Shown one piece after another: positions 9,273 to 18,404 of a stretch of 64,000 nucleotides of DNA; positions within the stretch are counted from its first letter, which is position 1; each line of letters begins with the position of its first letter. Source of the DNA: UBA6168 sp041392505 (GTDB lineage: Bacteria; Bacteroidota; Bacteroidia; Chitinophagales; Saprospiraceae). The position numbers were made by a program, and so were the translations under genes. Below the pieces are notes generated by a model. That model was given only the letters and a program-made list of their open reading frames with translations, did not search any database and was not told where the DNA came from. Where the stretch lies: contig JAWKLX010000043.1 in assembly GCA_041392505.1 (NCBI GenBank), positions 1 to 64,000 on the forward strand. The letters run 5' to 3'.

Positions 9273-9857
9273 TCAAAAACAGTCCGTTTCTACATTTGCA
9301 ACATTTGGAACATCGCAATATAGAATGGTGCCATGTCCCGAAAAAACGGCCGTACCGTTACCCTCCGTAAAAATTTTGTAATAGATCTCATAATACTCCC
9401 CTCCTTTATAAAAATCAAAAAACTCGGAAGGAATAATTTCTTCCGAATAATTGGTCGGTGTCAAATATCGGATTTCCGATAAAACGTTTTTTGCCTTATC
9501 GATTATAACCAATTTGATAGTGACGATCAAATCTTCATCCGCAATTACGTTCATATAAAGTGGTGTATTTGCTGATATTGGGTTGGGGAATACACGAATT
9601 TTTTCAATATTAACTGTACCTGTATCTGCTCCAGGTAATGGATTTCCAATATCAAGGAGGCTACATTCTTCATCATTCAATACGGAATTACCCCACTGCT
9701 CAGACAAATCATCGCAATCACCATACGTACCAACAGGGTTTCCATTGTCATCCATCATTAAGATGCAATTGGAGGACGAGGCAGCGACCTCATCATCCAT
9801 ACAGGAATACTGAGCAAAAAGACAACAAATTAGAAAAAGGCTAAATACTTGTTTCAC
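9273..9857 (-). CDS. Lipoprotein with a sorting-domain-like FPNP motif
   Basis: 194 residues with a lipoprotein signal (FAQYSC, C19) and an acidic start to the mature protein. The C-terminal half has VFPNPISANTPLYM followed by alternating strands, like the N-terminal part of a T9SS type A sorting domain but without the usual final Gly/Lys-rich strand. It ends in a Cys-containing tail (YCDVPNVANVETDCF). No enzymatic domain is recognised. It lies 3' of the oxidoreductase on the opposite strand and 100 bases downstream of valS on the same strand. Confidence 0.75.
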   Translation of the reverse strand: MKQVFSLFLICCLFAQYSCMDDEVAASSSNCILMMDDNGNPVGTYGDCDDLSEQWGNSVLNDEECSLLDIGNPLPGADTGTVNIEKIRVFPNPISANTPLYMNVIADEDLIVTIKLVIIDKAKNVLSEIRYLTPTNYSEEIIPSEFFDFYKGGEYYEIYYKIFTEGNGTAVFSGHGTILYCDVPNVANVETDCF

Positions 9858-9957
9858 GTAATTAAATTTTACTTCGTTTTAAGGAAAAACAAGACACTCT
9901 GAATTAAAATCTTATTCAAAATTCAGAATGGGGCTATTTGGAATTTTATAATTTCCC

Positions 9958-12711
9958 TCATTTTAACTGCTTTAATGTTTCATCAATTAATCTCAGACGT
10001 TCCAGTCCATCTGCCAATTTCTGACGTTCCTTTTCAACAACCGCAGCCGGCGCACCACTGACGAATCTTTCATTACCTAACTTTTTTTGAACGCTGTTGA
10101 TGAAACCTTCAAGGTATTTTTTCTCTTCTTCTAATCGCTTGATTTCTGCCTCCACATCAATTTCAATATTCAGTTCTAAAAAATATTTTTCTGTACCAGA
10201 AAGGAAAGCCACTGTATTTGCAGGTTCAGAGTCGGTCAAGGTAAGACAGCTTAGGTTGCCCAATTTGATCAGCATCTCTTTAATACCATCTATTTTAAAC
10301 AATGCAGTGGCCCCCTGGGTATTTTCTACAAATAGATTGAGTGATTCCCTGGGGGAAATACCATTGCTGCTACGGCTCTCCCTGATTTTGGAAATAGCAT
10401 CTTTTGCCTTTTCCACCTTGGAAATTAAAGACTGATCTACCCTACCCGCCTGTGGAAAATGTTGAATAATACAATCATTTCCTTCTTTTCTATTTCGCAA
10501 CTGGTGCCATATTTCCTCGGTAACAAAAGGCATAAATGGATGCAAAGCAATCATGAGTTTTTCATAAACCTCAATAGTCGCCTCGTAAGTCTTTCTGTCC
10601 AAAGGCTCACTTTTCCCCTCGGAAATAAAAGCAGGCTTGATCATTTCCAAATACCAGGAACAGAAGTCACCCCAGATCAATTGGTACAAGTTCATCAAGG
10701 CATCTGACAAGCGATAACTTTCAAAATTTTTCTCAATATCGGCCATGACCATATCCGTCTTGTCCTTGATCCACCGAACGGCCAATTCGTTTATCTTGGG
10801 CTGTTCTGTATCGGCAATTTCCCAACCTTTAATCAGCTTCAAGGCGTTCCACATTTTATTGCAGAAATTGCGGCCCTGCTCACAGAGTTTACTTTCGTTC
10901 TTGGTTTGCTTTGTCTCTGGGTCAAATGGTGCATCGAAAATAATGTCATTACCAGCTGAAGCACAGGAAAGCATTCCGAAACGAACGCCATCTGCTCCAT
11001 AATTTTCGATAAGTTTCAAAGCGTCGGGTGAATTTCCCAGCGATTTGGACATTTTCCTGCGCTTGTTATCCCGAACCATTCCAGTGAAATAAACATCGTT
11101 GAATGGCTGCTTGCCTTTTAAATCTTTTCCCAACAATTCTTCCGACCACTCGTACCCGGCCATAATCATCCTGGCAACCCAAAAGAAAATGATGTCCCAA
11201 CCAGTAACCAGCGTATTGGTTGGGTAATAATATTTCAATTCATCTTGTTTTTCAAAACCATCGAAAACAGAAATCGGCCAGAGCCAAGAGGAAAACCAAG
11301 TGTCAACCACATCCTCGTCTCGCTCCAAATCATTGATCGTCAAGCTATTGTTACCAGTTTCCTTTTTTGCATCGGCTAAAGCTTCTTCTATAGTGGCTCC
11401 GACAAACACCAATTCTTCCCCATCCGATTTGAGCCTTCCTCCGTCTGCCGTTTTGATGTACCATGCAGGGATTTGCTGTCCCCACCACAATTGCCGGCTA
11501 ATACACCAATCCCGAATGTTATCCTCGTTCAGCCACTGGTAGTACATGTTCCACATGTGCTCAGGGTAAAATTTCACATCACCAGACTTAACTGCTTCCA
11601 AACCTGTAGCGGCGAATTCACTCATGCTAACATACCACTGCATAGTCAAACGTGGCTCAACTACTGCATCGGTACGTTCCGAGCGTCCAATACTCGTGGT
11701 ATAATTCTCAACTTCGATTAAGTTCCCACTTTCCTCTAACAGCTTTTTTATCTTTTTACGAGCTACGAAACGGTCCTCGCCAACCAAGATTTGCGCTTTT
11801 TCATTGAGCGTTCCATTGGCATTGAGGCTATCGATGACTTCCAACCCGTGCCGCATCCCAATTTCATAATCATTCGGATCGTGAGCAGGTGTGATTTTTA
11901 ATGCGCCCTGGCCAAATTCCATGTCAACATATTCATCTTGAATAATAGGTATCGGCCTGTTTATCAGTGGTATTAGCGCTTTTTTCCCCACCAAATGTTT
12001 AAACCTTGGATCGTCTGGATGAACCGCAATGGCTGTATCCGCCATGATGGTTTCGGGGCGCACCGTAGCTATATTAATATATTCATCCTCCGTTCCTTCA
12101 ATCTTATAACGAAGGTGATAGAGCGGGATCGTTTCATCGTTGTGGATAACCTCTTCATTAGACAGCGCTGTCAATGCCTCTACGTCCCAATTGGTCATGC
12201 GCAACTTGCGATAGATTTTTCCTTTTTTATACAAATCAACAAATACCTGGATAACTGCTTTTGACAAACTCTCCTCCATCGTAAACCGGGTACGCTGCCA
12301 ATCACAGGAAGCACCCAATTTTTTTAGCTGATCCAGAATGATCCCGCCGTACTCGTCTTTCCAAGCAAAGGCATGTTTCAAAAATTCCTCCCTGGTCAGG
12401 TCGCTCTTTTTGATGCCTTGTTCCCTCAGTTTTTTTACAACCTTGGCTTCCGTTGCAATAGAAGCATGGTCGGTTCCCGGCACCCAACAGGCGTTTTTCC
12501 CCTTTAACCTCGCATGGCGAATGAGGATGTCTTGAATGGTATTATTGAGCATGTGCCCCATGTGCAAAACACCAGTAACATTGGGAGGTGGAATCACAAT
12601 GGTAAAGGGCTCCCTGTCGTCGGGCTCTGAATGGAAATAATTTTTACTTTCCCAATGGGCGTACCATTTTGATTCAGTCTCTTTTGGATTGTAGTGAGTT
12701 GATAGGGACAT
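9958..12711 (-). CDS. valS: Valine--tRNA ligase
   Basis: 917 residues, normal for bacterial ValRS, which charges tRNA-Val and edits mischarged threonine. The class I signature PNVTGVLHMGHM (HMGH near residue 50) and the KMSKS loop (RRKMSKSLGNSPD, near residue 552) are both present, with the CP1 editing domain between them and a C-terminal coiled-coil tRNA arm (~850-917). It lies 65 bases after the DUF3052 gene and is probably the end of the lysA-containing minus-strand cluster. Confidence 0.97.
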   Translation of the reverse strand: MSLSTHYNPKETESKWYAHWESKNYFHSEPDDREPFTIVIPPPNVTGVLHMGHMLNNTIQDILIRHARLKGKNACWVPGTDHASIATEAKVVKKLREQGIKKSDLTREEFLKHAFAWKDEYGGIILDQLKKLGASCDWQRTRFTMEESLSKAVIQVFVDLYKKGKIYRKLRMTNWDVEALTALSNEEVIHNDETIPLYHLRYKIEGTEDEYINIATVRPETIMADTAIAVHPDDPRFKHLVGKKALIPLINRPIPIIQDEYVDMEFGQGALKITPAHDPNDYEIGMRHGLEVIDSLNANGTLNEKAQILVGEDRFVARKKIKKLLEESGNLIEVENYTTSIGRSERTDAVVEPRLTMQWYVSMSEFAATGLEAVKSGDVKFYPEHMWNMYYQWLNEDNIRDWCISRQLWWGQQIPAWYIKTADGGRLKSDGEELVFVGATIEEALADAKKETGNNSLTINDLERDEDVVDTWFSSWLWPISVFDGFEKQDELKYYYPTNTLVTGWDIIFFWVARMIMAGYEWSEELLGKDLKGKQPFNDVYFTGMVRDNKRRKMSKSLGNSPDALKLIENYGADGVRFGMLSCASAGNDIIFDAPFDPETKQTKNESKLCEQGRNFCNKMWNALKLIKGWEIADTEQPKINELAVRWIKDKTDMVMADIEKNFESYRLSDALMNLYQLIWGDFCSWYLEMIKPAFISEGKSEPLDRKTYEATIEVYEKLMIALHPFMPFVTEEIWHQLRNRKEGNDCIIQHFPQAGRVDQSLISKVEKAKDAISKIRESRSSNGISPRESLNLFVENTQGATALFKIDGIKEMLIKLGNLSCLTLTDSEPANTVAFLSGTEKYFLELNIEIDVEAEIKRLEEEKKYLEGFINSVQKKLGNERFVSGAPAAVVEKERQKLADGLERLRLIDETLKQLK

Positions 12712-12776
12712 TTTTAATAATTAAAATTAAAATGAAAATGAAAAATGAATCGAAAGCATTTCTAATTTCATTTTAA

Positions 12777-13190
12777 CTATTTTCTGTCTTTTACGGGTAT
12801 GACTAATTTCAAGCCTGACCAGACTAAATCCACGGCGCATACTTTTACGTCTACCAAACCTATTTTCAGGGCGAAATCCCGAATCACATCTTCGGTTATA
12901 TCAGTCTGCACTTTAGACGCTTTTTTGGGCCACGAAACCCAAATCATCCCGTTTTGCTTTAGCTCTTTTTTTAAATCCGGCAGCCTTTCAAAAAGTTCCT
13001 TGGCGTCTTTGCAAAAAAAATGGATCAGGTCTTTTGCCCGCTCTTGCTTATTTTCAAAAACGATCCCTTCCGGACAACCCAAAAGCAGTTCGGAATAATT
13101 TTCAGGAGCTCCAAGCAGGCGAGCTTGTACGCCTTCTTTATACCCCAATTTTTTCCATAAAGGTGTTTTTGAATAACCAGCGGTTGGCAT
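12777..13190 (-). CDS. DUF3052-like protein
   Basis: 137 residues from the ATG at 13190. A TTG two codons upstream is possible but adds only Met-Arg. The start PTAGYSKTPLWKKLGYKEG and the later WPKKASKVQTDITEDVIR match DUF3052-type proteins, small cytoplasmic proteins of unknown function with an SAM-methyltransferase-like fold (family knowledge, not shown here). It starts 6 bases after the preceding stop and is clearly co-transcribed with it. Confidence 0.75.
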   Translation of the reverse strand: MPTAGYSKTPLWKKLGYKEGVQARLLGAPENYSELLLGCPEGIVFENKQERAKDLIHFFCKDAKELFERLPDLKKELKQNGMIWVSWPKKASKVQTDITEDVIRDFALKIGLVDVKVCAVDLVWSGLKLVIPVKDRK

Positions 13191-13196
13191 GCGCAA

Positions 13197-13832
13197 CTAG
13201 TAGGTAAAGTGGTAAACATTGGCATCGCCCATTGCCTTTGCTTTAACTATGAAAACATGATCGTATTCATTTTCCGGCATGACATACTTACCTGGGCCAG
13301 CCAATTGGTCGAGCATATTGGTCATCATTTTTGGGTTACCAATCACCATGACCGTTTTCCCTTTCCAACTGCCCAAAAGGATTTTGGACAATTGATCCGT
13401 GCCATCGTCTTTAACTATCCCAAGGCTGCAATAATTACTGCGACTGGTCATATTCCCAGTCTGCATACCGGGGTTACCCTCCGTGTAAATTTGTTCAATA
13501 CCACTCAGCACAAAAACTTTTGCCAAGAGGTCAGCACGCATCTGTCCAGCCGGGGAAAGCGATGGGCGGGTAGGCAAAGTTTCAGCAGGACGAAGCAAGA
13601 TCACTGTCACTACATTTGAATCAGGTTCAAATTTCTTGGCGGCTTGACCTTCGATGGTCATGATGTTGTCGCGGTAGCCCAACAGTTTCCCATCAGGCGT
13701 TGATGTGGCCGAATGAGACAAATCCTCTGGCCCTCTCAAACTGGATTGCTGTTCTCCAGATGGCTCGTTTTTGCAAGCCAACAAGTTGATAACCAACAAA
13801 AAACAAAAAGTATTTTTGAAAAACTTACTCAT
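13197..13832 (-). CDS. Lipoprotein resembling a histidine phosphatase without catalytic histidines
   Basis: 211 residues with a lipobox at LLAC (C20). The mature part follows the histidine-phosphatase plan: VILLRPAETLPTRPSLSPAGQMRADLL aligns by eye with the RHGE...LSxxGxxQA region, and GKTVMVIGNPKMMTNMLDQL with the second-histidine region. Both key histidines look replaced (RHGE becomes RPAE, and GH becomes GN), so phosphatase activity is unlikely; it may be a binding or scaffolding pseudoenzyme. The family assignment rests on motif spacing only. It sits between lysA and the DUF3052 gene. Confidence 0.6.
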   Translation of the reverse strand: MSKFFKNTFCFLLVINLLACKNEPSGEQQSSLRGPEDLSHSATSTPDGKLLGYRDNIMTIEGQAAKKFEPDSNVVTVILLRPAETLPTRPSLSPAGQMRADLLAKVFVLSGIEQIYTEGNPGMQTGNMTSRSNYCSLGIVKDDGTDQLSKILLGSWKGKTVMVIGNPKMMTNMLDQLAGPGKYVMPENEYDHVFIVKAKAMGDANVYHFTY

Positions 13833-13881
13833 ACAATGATTTTTGAATTATTATAAAAGCCGGGGTTTAAACCTGTTGGGT

Positions 13882-15135
13882 TCATGCCTCAACTTTTTCT
13901 TTCTCAAATTTTACTTCCACCTGATTACGTAGAATATCCTCCATCGTTTCACGCTGACGGATTAGATGCACCTTATTTTCGTGCACCAACACTTCAGCTG
14001 GACGGAACCGGGAGTTGTAATTGGAAGCCATGGAAAAAGCATACGCACCAGCATTGAACATACAGAGGACATCCCCCTCGTGGGCTTCTGCAATTTTCCT
14101 ATTGTTACCAAACGTATCCGTCTCGCAGATATACCCAACTACGCTGTATATCCGTGGCTTACCATTGGGGTTGGAAATATTTTCGATGCGATGGTAGGAG
14201 TTGTAAAACATAGGGCGGATCAAGTGGTTAAGCCCTGAATCTACACCCAAGAATACCGTAGAAGGGGTTGGTTTTACCACATTCACTTTCACAAAAAAGT
14301 AGCCCGCCTGGCTGACCAAAAACTTACCCGGTTCGAAAATGAGGGAAACCTCTTTTCCGTAATCTTTAGTAAATTGATTGAATCGCTCAGAGATGCGCAT
14401 TCCCACTTCTTCAATATCTGTTTCAATATCGTCATGTTTATAAGGGACTTTAAATCCGCTTCCAAAATCAACGTATTCTAAATCGGGAAAATGAACGGCT
14501 GTGTTCATTAAAATATCGGCGGCTAATAAAAAGGAATTGGCATCCAAAATATCCGACCCCGTGTGCATGTGCAACCCCTCGATCTTGATGTCGGTCGCCT
14601 CAACCACTTTCAGAATATGCGGCAATTGGTGGATAGAAATACCAAATTTAGAATCAATATGACCAGTCGAAATTTTAGAATTGCCACCCGCCATGATGTG
14701 CGGGTTGATCCGGATGCCTACTGGCTGGTCGGGGAACTCGTGCCCCAACTGCTCCAACATAGAGATATTGTCAATATTGATGCGTACCCCTAATTTTATC
14801 GCAGCCGCCACTTCATCCAGCGCTACGCAATTGGGAGTGTACATAATCCTATCAGCTTGAAAACCAGCCTTTAACCCCAACTGAACCTCTTGAATGGAAA
14901 CGGCATCCAAACCTGCTCCCAATCTCTGCAATAGCCGCAAAATATTGATATTCGTATTTGCTTTGCAGGCATAATTGATGCGGAGATCGGCCACATCAAA
15001 AGCAGAGGACATCCGTTTATACTGGCGCTCAATAATGGCAGCATCATACACATAAAGTGGTGAGCCATATTGTTCGATAAGTTCGAGCGGGTCGATGCCG
15101 CCAGTGAGCTGATAACGGTTGTCTGTGATTTTCAT
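13882..15135 (-). CDS. lysA: Diaminopimelate decarboxylase
   Basis: 417 residues, normal for LysA, the PLP enzyme that converts meso-diaminopimelate to lysine in the cytoplasm. The PLP lysine is K58 in NYACKAN. The PLP-phosphate and active-site motifs HMHTGSDI, FEPGKFLV, CETDTFG and GAYAFSMASNYNSR are all present. It follows the VOC gene by 19 bases and precedes the phosphatase-like lipoprotein by 49. No other lysine-pathway genes are in view. Confidence 0.95.
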   Translation of the reverse strand: MKITDNRYQLTGGIDPLELIEQYGSPLYVYDAAIIERQYKRMSSAFDVADLRINYACKANTNINILRLLQRLGAGLDAVSIQEVQLGLKAGFQADRIMYTPNCVALDEVAAAIKLGVRINIDNISMLEQLGHEFPDQPVGIRINPHIMAGGNSKISTGHIDSKFGISIHQLPHILKVVEATDIKIEGLHMHTGSDILDANSFLLAADILMNTAVHFPDLEYVDFGSGFKVPYKHDDIETDIEEVGMRISERFNQFTKDYGKEVSLIFEPGKFLVSQAGYFFVKVNVVKPTPSTVFLGVDSGLNHLIRPMFYNSYHRIENISNPNGKPRIYSVVGYICETDTFGNNRKIAEAHEGDVLCMFNAGAYAFSMASNYNSRFRPAEVLVHENKVHLIRQRETMEDILRNQVEVKFEKEKVEA

Positions 15136-15154
15136 CTAAAAATAAATTTAATGA

Positions 15155-15547
15155 TTAAGCTGTGATTTCAATGCGATTTCCTTCAGGATCGAGGACGACA
15201 CTTTCGTAGTAGCCATCCCCTGTCCATCTCGGTTCACCGAGAATTTCAAACCCGTCAGACCTCAGTCGTTCCGTCATTTCATCCACCTTTTTTTCATTGC
15301 CAATTGAAATGGCAAAATGGATCAGACCGATATGTTGGAGAGCGACATTATTTTGGTCGTCTGGAATTTCTGGCCTATGCATGATCTCCAACCGAGGCCC
15401 AGTGCCAAAACTCAAAAAATAAGAGCTGAAGTTCTTCGTCGGGTTCACGTAAATATCGTTTGCCGTAGCCCCAAAATATTTTTCATAGAACAACTGCATT
15501 TTTTCTAAGTCCTTCACCCAAATAGCGATATGCTCAATTTGTATCAT
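15155..15547 (-). CDS. VOC-fold protein (glyoxalase/bleomycin-resistance superfamily)
   Basis: 130 residues from ATG 15547 (MIQIEHIAIWVKDLEKM). A TTG four codons upstream is unlikely given the -7 box at 15576-15583. Two beta-alpha-beta-beta-beta modules are visible, with possible metal ligands H6 in IEHIAI, E in LEIMH, H in HFAIS and E in NRIEITA. Metal-dependent lyase, dioxygenase or thiol transferase are all possible. It is the promoter-proximal gene of the lysA-valS cluster. Confidence 0.85.
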   Translation of the reverse strand: MIQIEHIAIWVKDLEKMQLFYEKYFGATANDIYVNPTKNFSSYFLSFGTGPRLEIMHRPEIPDDQNNVALQHIGLIHFAISIGNEKKVDEMTERLRSDGFEILGEPRWTGDGYYESVVLDPEGNRIEITA

Positions 15548-15575
15548 GCCAAAGTTCAATTTTGGATAAAGGGCG

Positions 15576-15583
15576 CAAAGATA
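15576..15583 (-). promoter_or_regulatory. Candidate -7 box TATCTTTG for the VOC-lysA cluster
   Basis: Exact TAnnTTTG match on the minus strand, 29 bases before the VOC ATG, giving a short leader. No obvious -33 TTG is seen. Confidence 0.45.
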
Positions 15584-15806
15584 GAACGTCTTAATAATTT
15601 ATGTAATAAAATTATGAATCCCTGATCGGCACTTTGAGTTTCAAAACCGCTTTCATTCCAAATGTCATTTTACCAAATTTATGGAAATGTTGGAACCGAT
15701 CTAATCAAAATTGCCTTTCAGGTTTGCCCGGTAATGTTGATTTCAAATATCTTGGAGCAATACAACAAGCAATCATTTGAAAACTGTTTATCCAAACGCT
15801 ATTTGC

Positions 15807-15814
15807 TAACTTTG
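15807..15814 (+). promoter_or_regulatory. Candidate -7 box TAACTTTG for dusB
   Basis: Exact TAnnTTTG match about 92 bases before the dusB start. The divergent region 15548-15905 holds this box and the VOC-gene box but no further gene that I can support. Confidence 0.45.
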
Positions 15815-15905
15815 CATTTTTTTTGAGAAAAAGCATTTTCAAAAGAGAAAAATTGATTCGAGTAATCTTCCTTTTTTGTCCAAATGCTCATCTTTTTATT
15901 TCATT

Positions 15906-16898
15906 ATGGTTAAAATAGCCAACATAGAATTAGGGGAATTCCCGCTGCTGCTGGCCCCCATGGAGGATGTGAGCGACCCGCCTTTCCGGGCTTTGTGCAA
16001 GGAACAGGGGTGCGACATGATGTACACCGAGTTCATTAGCGTGGAAGGCTTGATTCGGGATGCCACGAAAAGTGTCCAAAAATTGGACATCTACGACGAA
16101 GAGCGGCCCATCGGCATCCAGATTTTTGGTTCAGAATTGGACTCCATGATGCGGGCTGCCGAAATTGTGGAAGAAGCCAAACCAGAAGTTTTGGATATCA
16201 ATTATGGTTGCCCGGTAAAGAAAGTTACTGACAAACTATGTGGAGCTGGAATTCTGCAAGACATCCCCAAAATGGTGAGCCTCACCAAAGCGGTGGTTGA
16301 TTCGACCAAACTCCCCGTCACCGTTAAAACCCGCCTTGGCTGGGATGACAATACCAAATACATTGAGGAAGTAGCGGAAAGGCTGCAAGATGTCGGCATC
16401 AAAGCGTTGAGCATTCATGGCCGAACCCGCAAGCAGATGTACAAAGGCGAGGCCGATTGGACACTGATCGCCAAGGTGAAAAATAACCCCCGCATCCAAA
16501 TCCCCATATTTGGCAATGGCGATATTGATACCCCGCAAAAAGCGGAGGAATACCGCAACCGTTATGGGGTTGATGGTATCATGATCGGCAGGGCCAGCAT
16601 CGGTTATCCTTGGATTTTTCGAGAAATCAAACATTACTTCGCAACCGGGGAAATGATGGCCCCTCCAACTACTTCCGAACGGGTTGGCGCTGCCCGTCAG
16701 CACTTGCGGCATTCCATTGATTGGAAAGGCCAAGTCTTGGGTATTTTGGAAATGCGCAGGCATTACACGAATTATTTCCGTGGATTTCCCCATATCAAAA
16801 AATATAGGTCGGAGTTGGTGACTAACGATGACCCGGCCATACTTTTCGATATTTTAGATCAAATAGAAGAAGTTTATGGAGAATTTGAAATGGTTTGA
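15906..16898 (+). CDS. dusB: tRNA-dihydrouridine synthase (DusB type)
   Basis: 330 residues from the ATG at 15906 (MVKIANIELGEFPLLLAPMEDVSD); an upstream frame start at 15876 adds only a non-conserved leader. It is an FMN-dependent TIM barrel that reduces uridine in tRNA D-loops. Visible motifs: PMEDVSDPPFR (substrate loop), catalytic C102 in NYGCPVKKV, GNGDI and IGRASIGYPWIF. It is followed 42 bases later by the CCA-enzyme gene and then rimO, so a tRNA/ribosome-modification operon is likely. Confidence 0.93.
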   Translation: MVKIANIELGEFPLLLAPMEDVSDPPFRALCKEQGCDMMYTEFISVEGLIRDATKSVQKLDIYDEERPIGIQIFGSELDSMMRAAEIVEEAKPEVLDINYGCPVKKVTDKLCGAGILQDIPKMVSLTKAVVDSTKLPVTVKTRLGWDDNTKYIEEVAERLQDVGIKALSIHGRTRKQMYKGEADWTLIAKVKNNPRIQIPIFGNGDIDTPQKAEEYRNRYGVDGIMIGRASIGYPWIFREIKHYFATGEMMAPPTTSERVGAARQHLRHSIDWKGQVLGILEMRRHYTNYFRGFPHIKKYRSELVTNDDPAILFDILDQIEEVYGEFEMV

Positions 16899-16907
16899 TC
16901 CATTCTG

Positions 16908-16937
16908 CATTCACCATTCACCGTTTACCATTAATTA
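16908..16937 (+). repeat. Heptamer array CATTCAC before the CCA-enzyme start
   Basis: Four consecutive 7-base units: CATTCAC, CATTCAC, CGTTTAC, CATTAAT. They end a few bases before the TTG start at 16941, and the unit type recurs at other starts in the window. Confidence 0.7.
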
Positions 16938-16940
16938 GAT

Positions 16941-18404
16941 TTGGTTTTCAACATACAACCGCACGAAAAAGAAATTTTTGACATCGTCGCTGAGGCAGCA
17001 CGAAAGATTGATGTACCTGCTTATGTGGTGGGTGGTTACGTGCGCGACCGATTGCTGGCCCGCCCGACCAAAGACATCGACATCGTTTGTGTGGGGGATG
17101 GGATAAAATTGGCGCATGCAGTCGCCTCCATGATGACCCCCAGACCGCGAGTGACCGTGTACAGCCGATTTGGCACGGCCATGCTGAAACACGATGACAT
17201 AGAATTGGAATTTGTCGGCGCCCGAAAGGAAAGCTACCGGGCTGACAGCCGCAAACCCGACGTTGAATTAGGGACACTGGAGGATGATCAGCTCCGCCGG
17301 GACTTTACCATCAATGCGTTGGCGGTGAGTTTGAACGAGCCCGATTTTGGGACTATCGTCGATCCTTTTGATGGCATGGAGCATCTGGAAATGAAAATGA
17401 TCAAAACCCCAACCGACCCTGGCCGTACTTTCTCCGACGACCCGCTCCGAATGATGAGGGCAGTGCGCTTTTCCACGCAACTGGATTTTAGGATAGAAGA
17501 AAAAACTTTGGAGGGAATTGCCAAATACCGCAACCGCATCCACATTGTTTCCAAAGAACGCATTGCTACTGAACTCAACAAAATCATCCTTGCCGATCAG
17601 CCTTCGAGGGGCTTTAAGTTATTATTTAAAACGGGTCTCTTGCACATTATCCTGCCAGAAATGGTAGCGTTATTTGGGGTTCAGTTTAAAAACGGGATCG
17701 GCCACAAAGACAATTTTTACCATACGTTGGAGGTGCTGGACAACCTGAGCGCCAACACTAATGATTTGTGGCTACGTTGGGCGGCGATCATGCACGACAT
17801 TGCCAAACCGCCCACCAAGCGCTTCCACCCTCAAGATGGCTGGACTTTCCATGGGCACGAAACCCTTGGTGCTGCAATGGTGCCCCGCATTTTTAAGCGG
17901 TTAAAGCTGCCCTTGGATCATAAAATGAAATTCGTCCAAAAAATGGTGCAGTTGCATCTACGCCCCATCGCCCTGACGAAAGAAGAAATAACCGACAGCG
18001 CCGTTCGCCGCCTATTGTTCGATGCGGGCGACGATATTGATTCGTTGATGTTGTTGGCGCAAGCGGACATTACTTCCAAAAACGAAAAGAAGGTCAAACG
18101 GTATTTGAGAAATTACGAAACGCTCAAAGTCCGCCTCGCCGAAGTGGAAGAAACGGACCGCCTCCGCAACTGGCAACCACCCGTCAACGGCACCGACATC
18201 ATGGAGACTTTTGGCATCCACCCTTCCAGAAATGTGGGCATTATCAAAAATGCCCTGCGGGAAGCGATCTTGGATGGAGAGGTGAAAAATACGTTTGAAG
18301 AGGGGTATCGGTTTGTGCTGGAAAAAGGGGAAGAGTTGGGGCTGGAAGTGGTAAATAAATTGAGCGAAAGCATAAAAGAGGAACAAGAAGTAAGTAAAAC
18401 ATGA
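16941..18404 (+). CDS. CCA-adding-type tRNA nucleotidyltransferase with HD domain
   Basis: 487 residues. The nucleotidyltransferase core has VVGGYVRDRLL (~29-39) and KDIDIVCVG with D45 and D47 as metal ligands, then RRDFTINALAV and the RNA-binding helices. A C-terminal HD domain (AAIMHDIAKPPTKR, ~279-292) suggests phosphohydrolase activity as in some CCA enzymes. The start is a TTG at 16941: an in-frame stop lies at 16932 and no in-frame ATG occurs before the conserved core. It overlaps rimO by four bases (ATGA). Poly(A) polymerase activity is the alternative. Confidence 0.9.
   Translation: MVFNIQPHEKEIFDIVAEAARKIDVPAYVVGGYVRDRLLARPTKDIDIVCVGDGIKLAHAVASMMTPRPRVTVYSRFGTAMLKHDDIELEFVGARKESYRADSRKPDVELGTLEDDQLRRDFTINALAVSLNEPDFGTIVDPFDGMEHLEMKMIKTPTDPGRTFSDDPLRMMRAVRFSTQLDFRIEEKTLEGIAKYRNRIHIVSKERIATELNKIILADQPSRGFKLLFKTGLLHIILPEMVALFGVQFKNGIGHKDNFYHTLEVLDNLSANTNDLWLRWAAIMHDIAKPPTKRFHPQDGWTFHGHETLGAAMVPRIFKRLKLPLDHKMKFVQKMVQLHLRPIALTKEEITDSAVRRLLFDAGDDIDSLMLLAQADITSKNEKKVKRYLRNYETLKVRLAEVEETDRLRNWQPPVNGTDIMETFGIHPSRNVGIIKNALREAILDGEVKNTFEEGYRFVLEKGEELGLEVVNKLSESIKEEQEVSKT

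Noticed and set aside
16236..16793. 185-codon minus-strand frame inside dusB
   Set aside because: It lies wholly antisense to a clearly conserved enzyme and has no domain or signal of its own.
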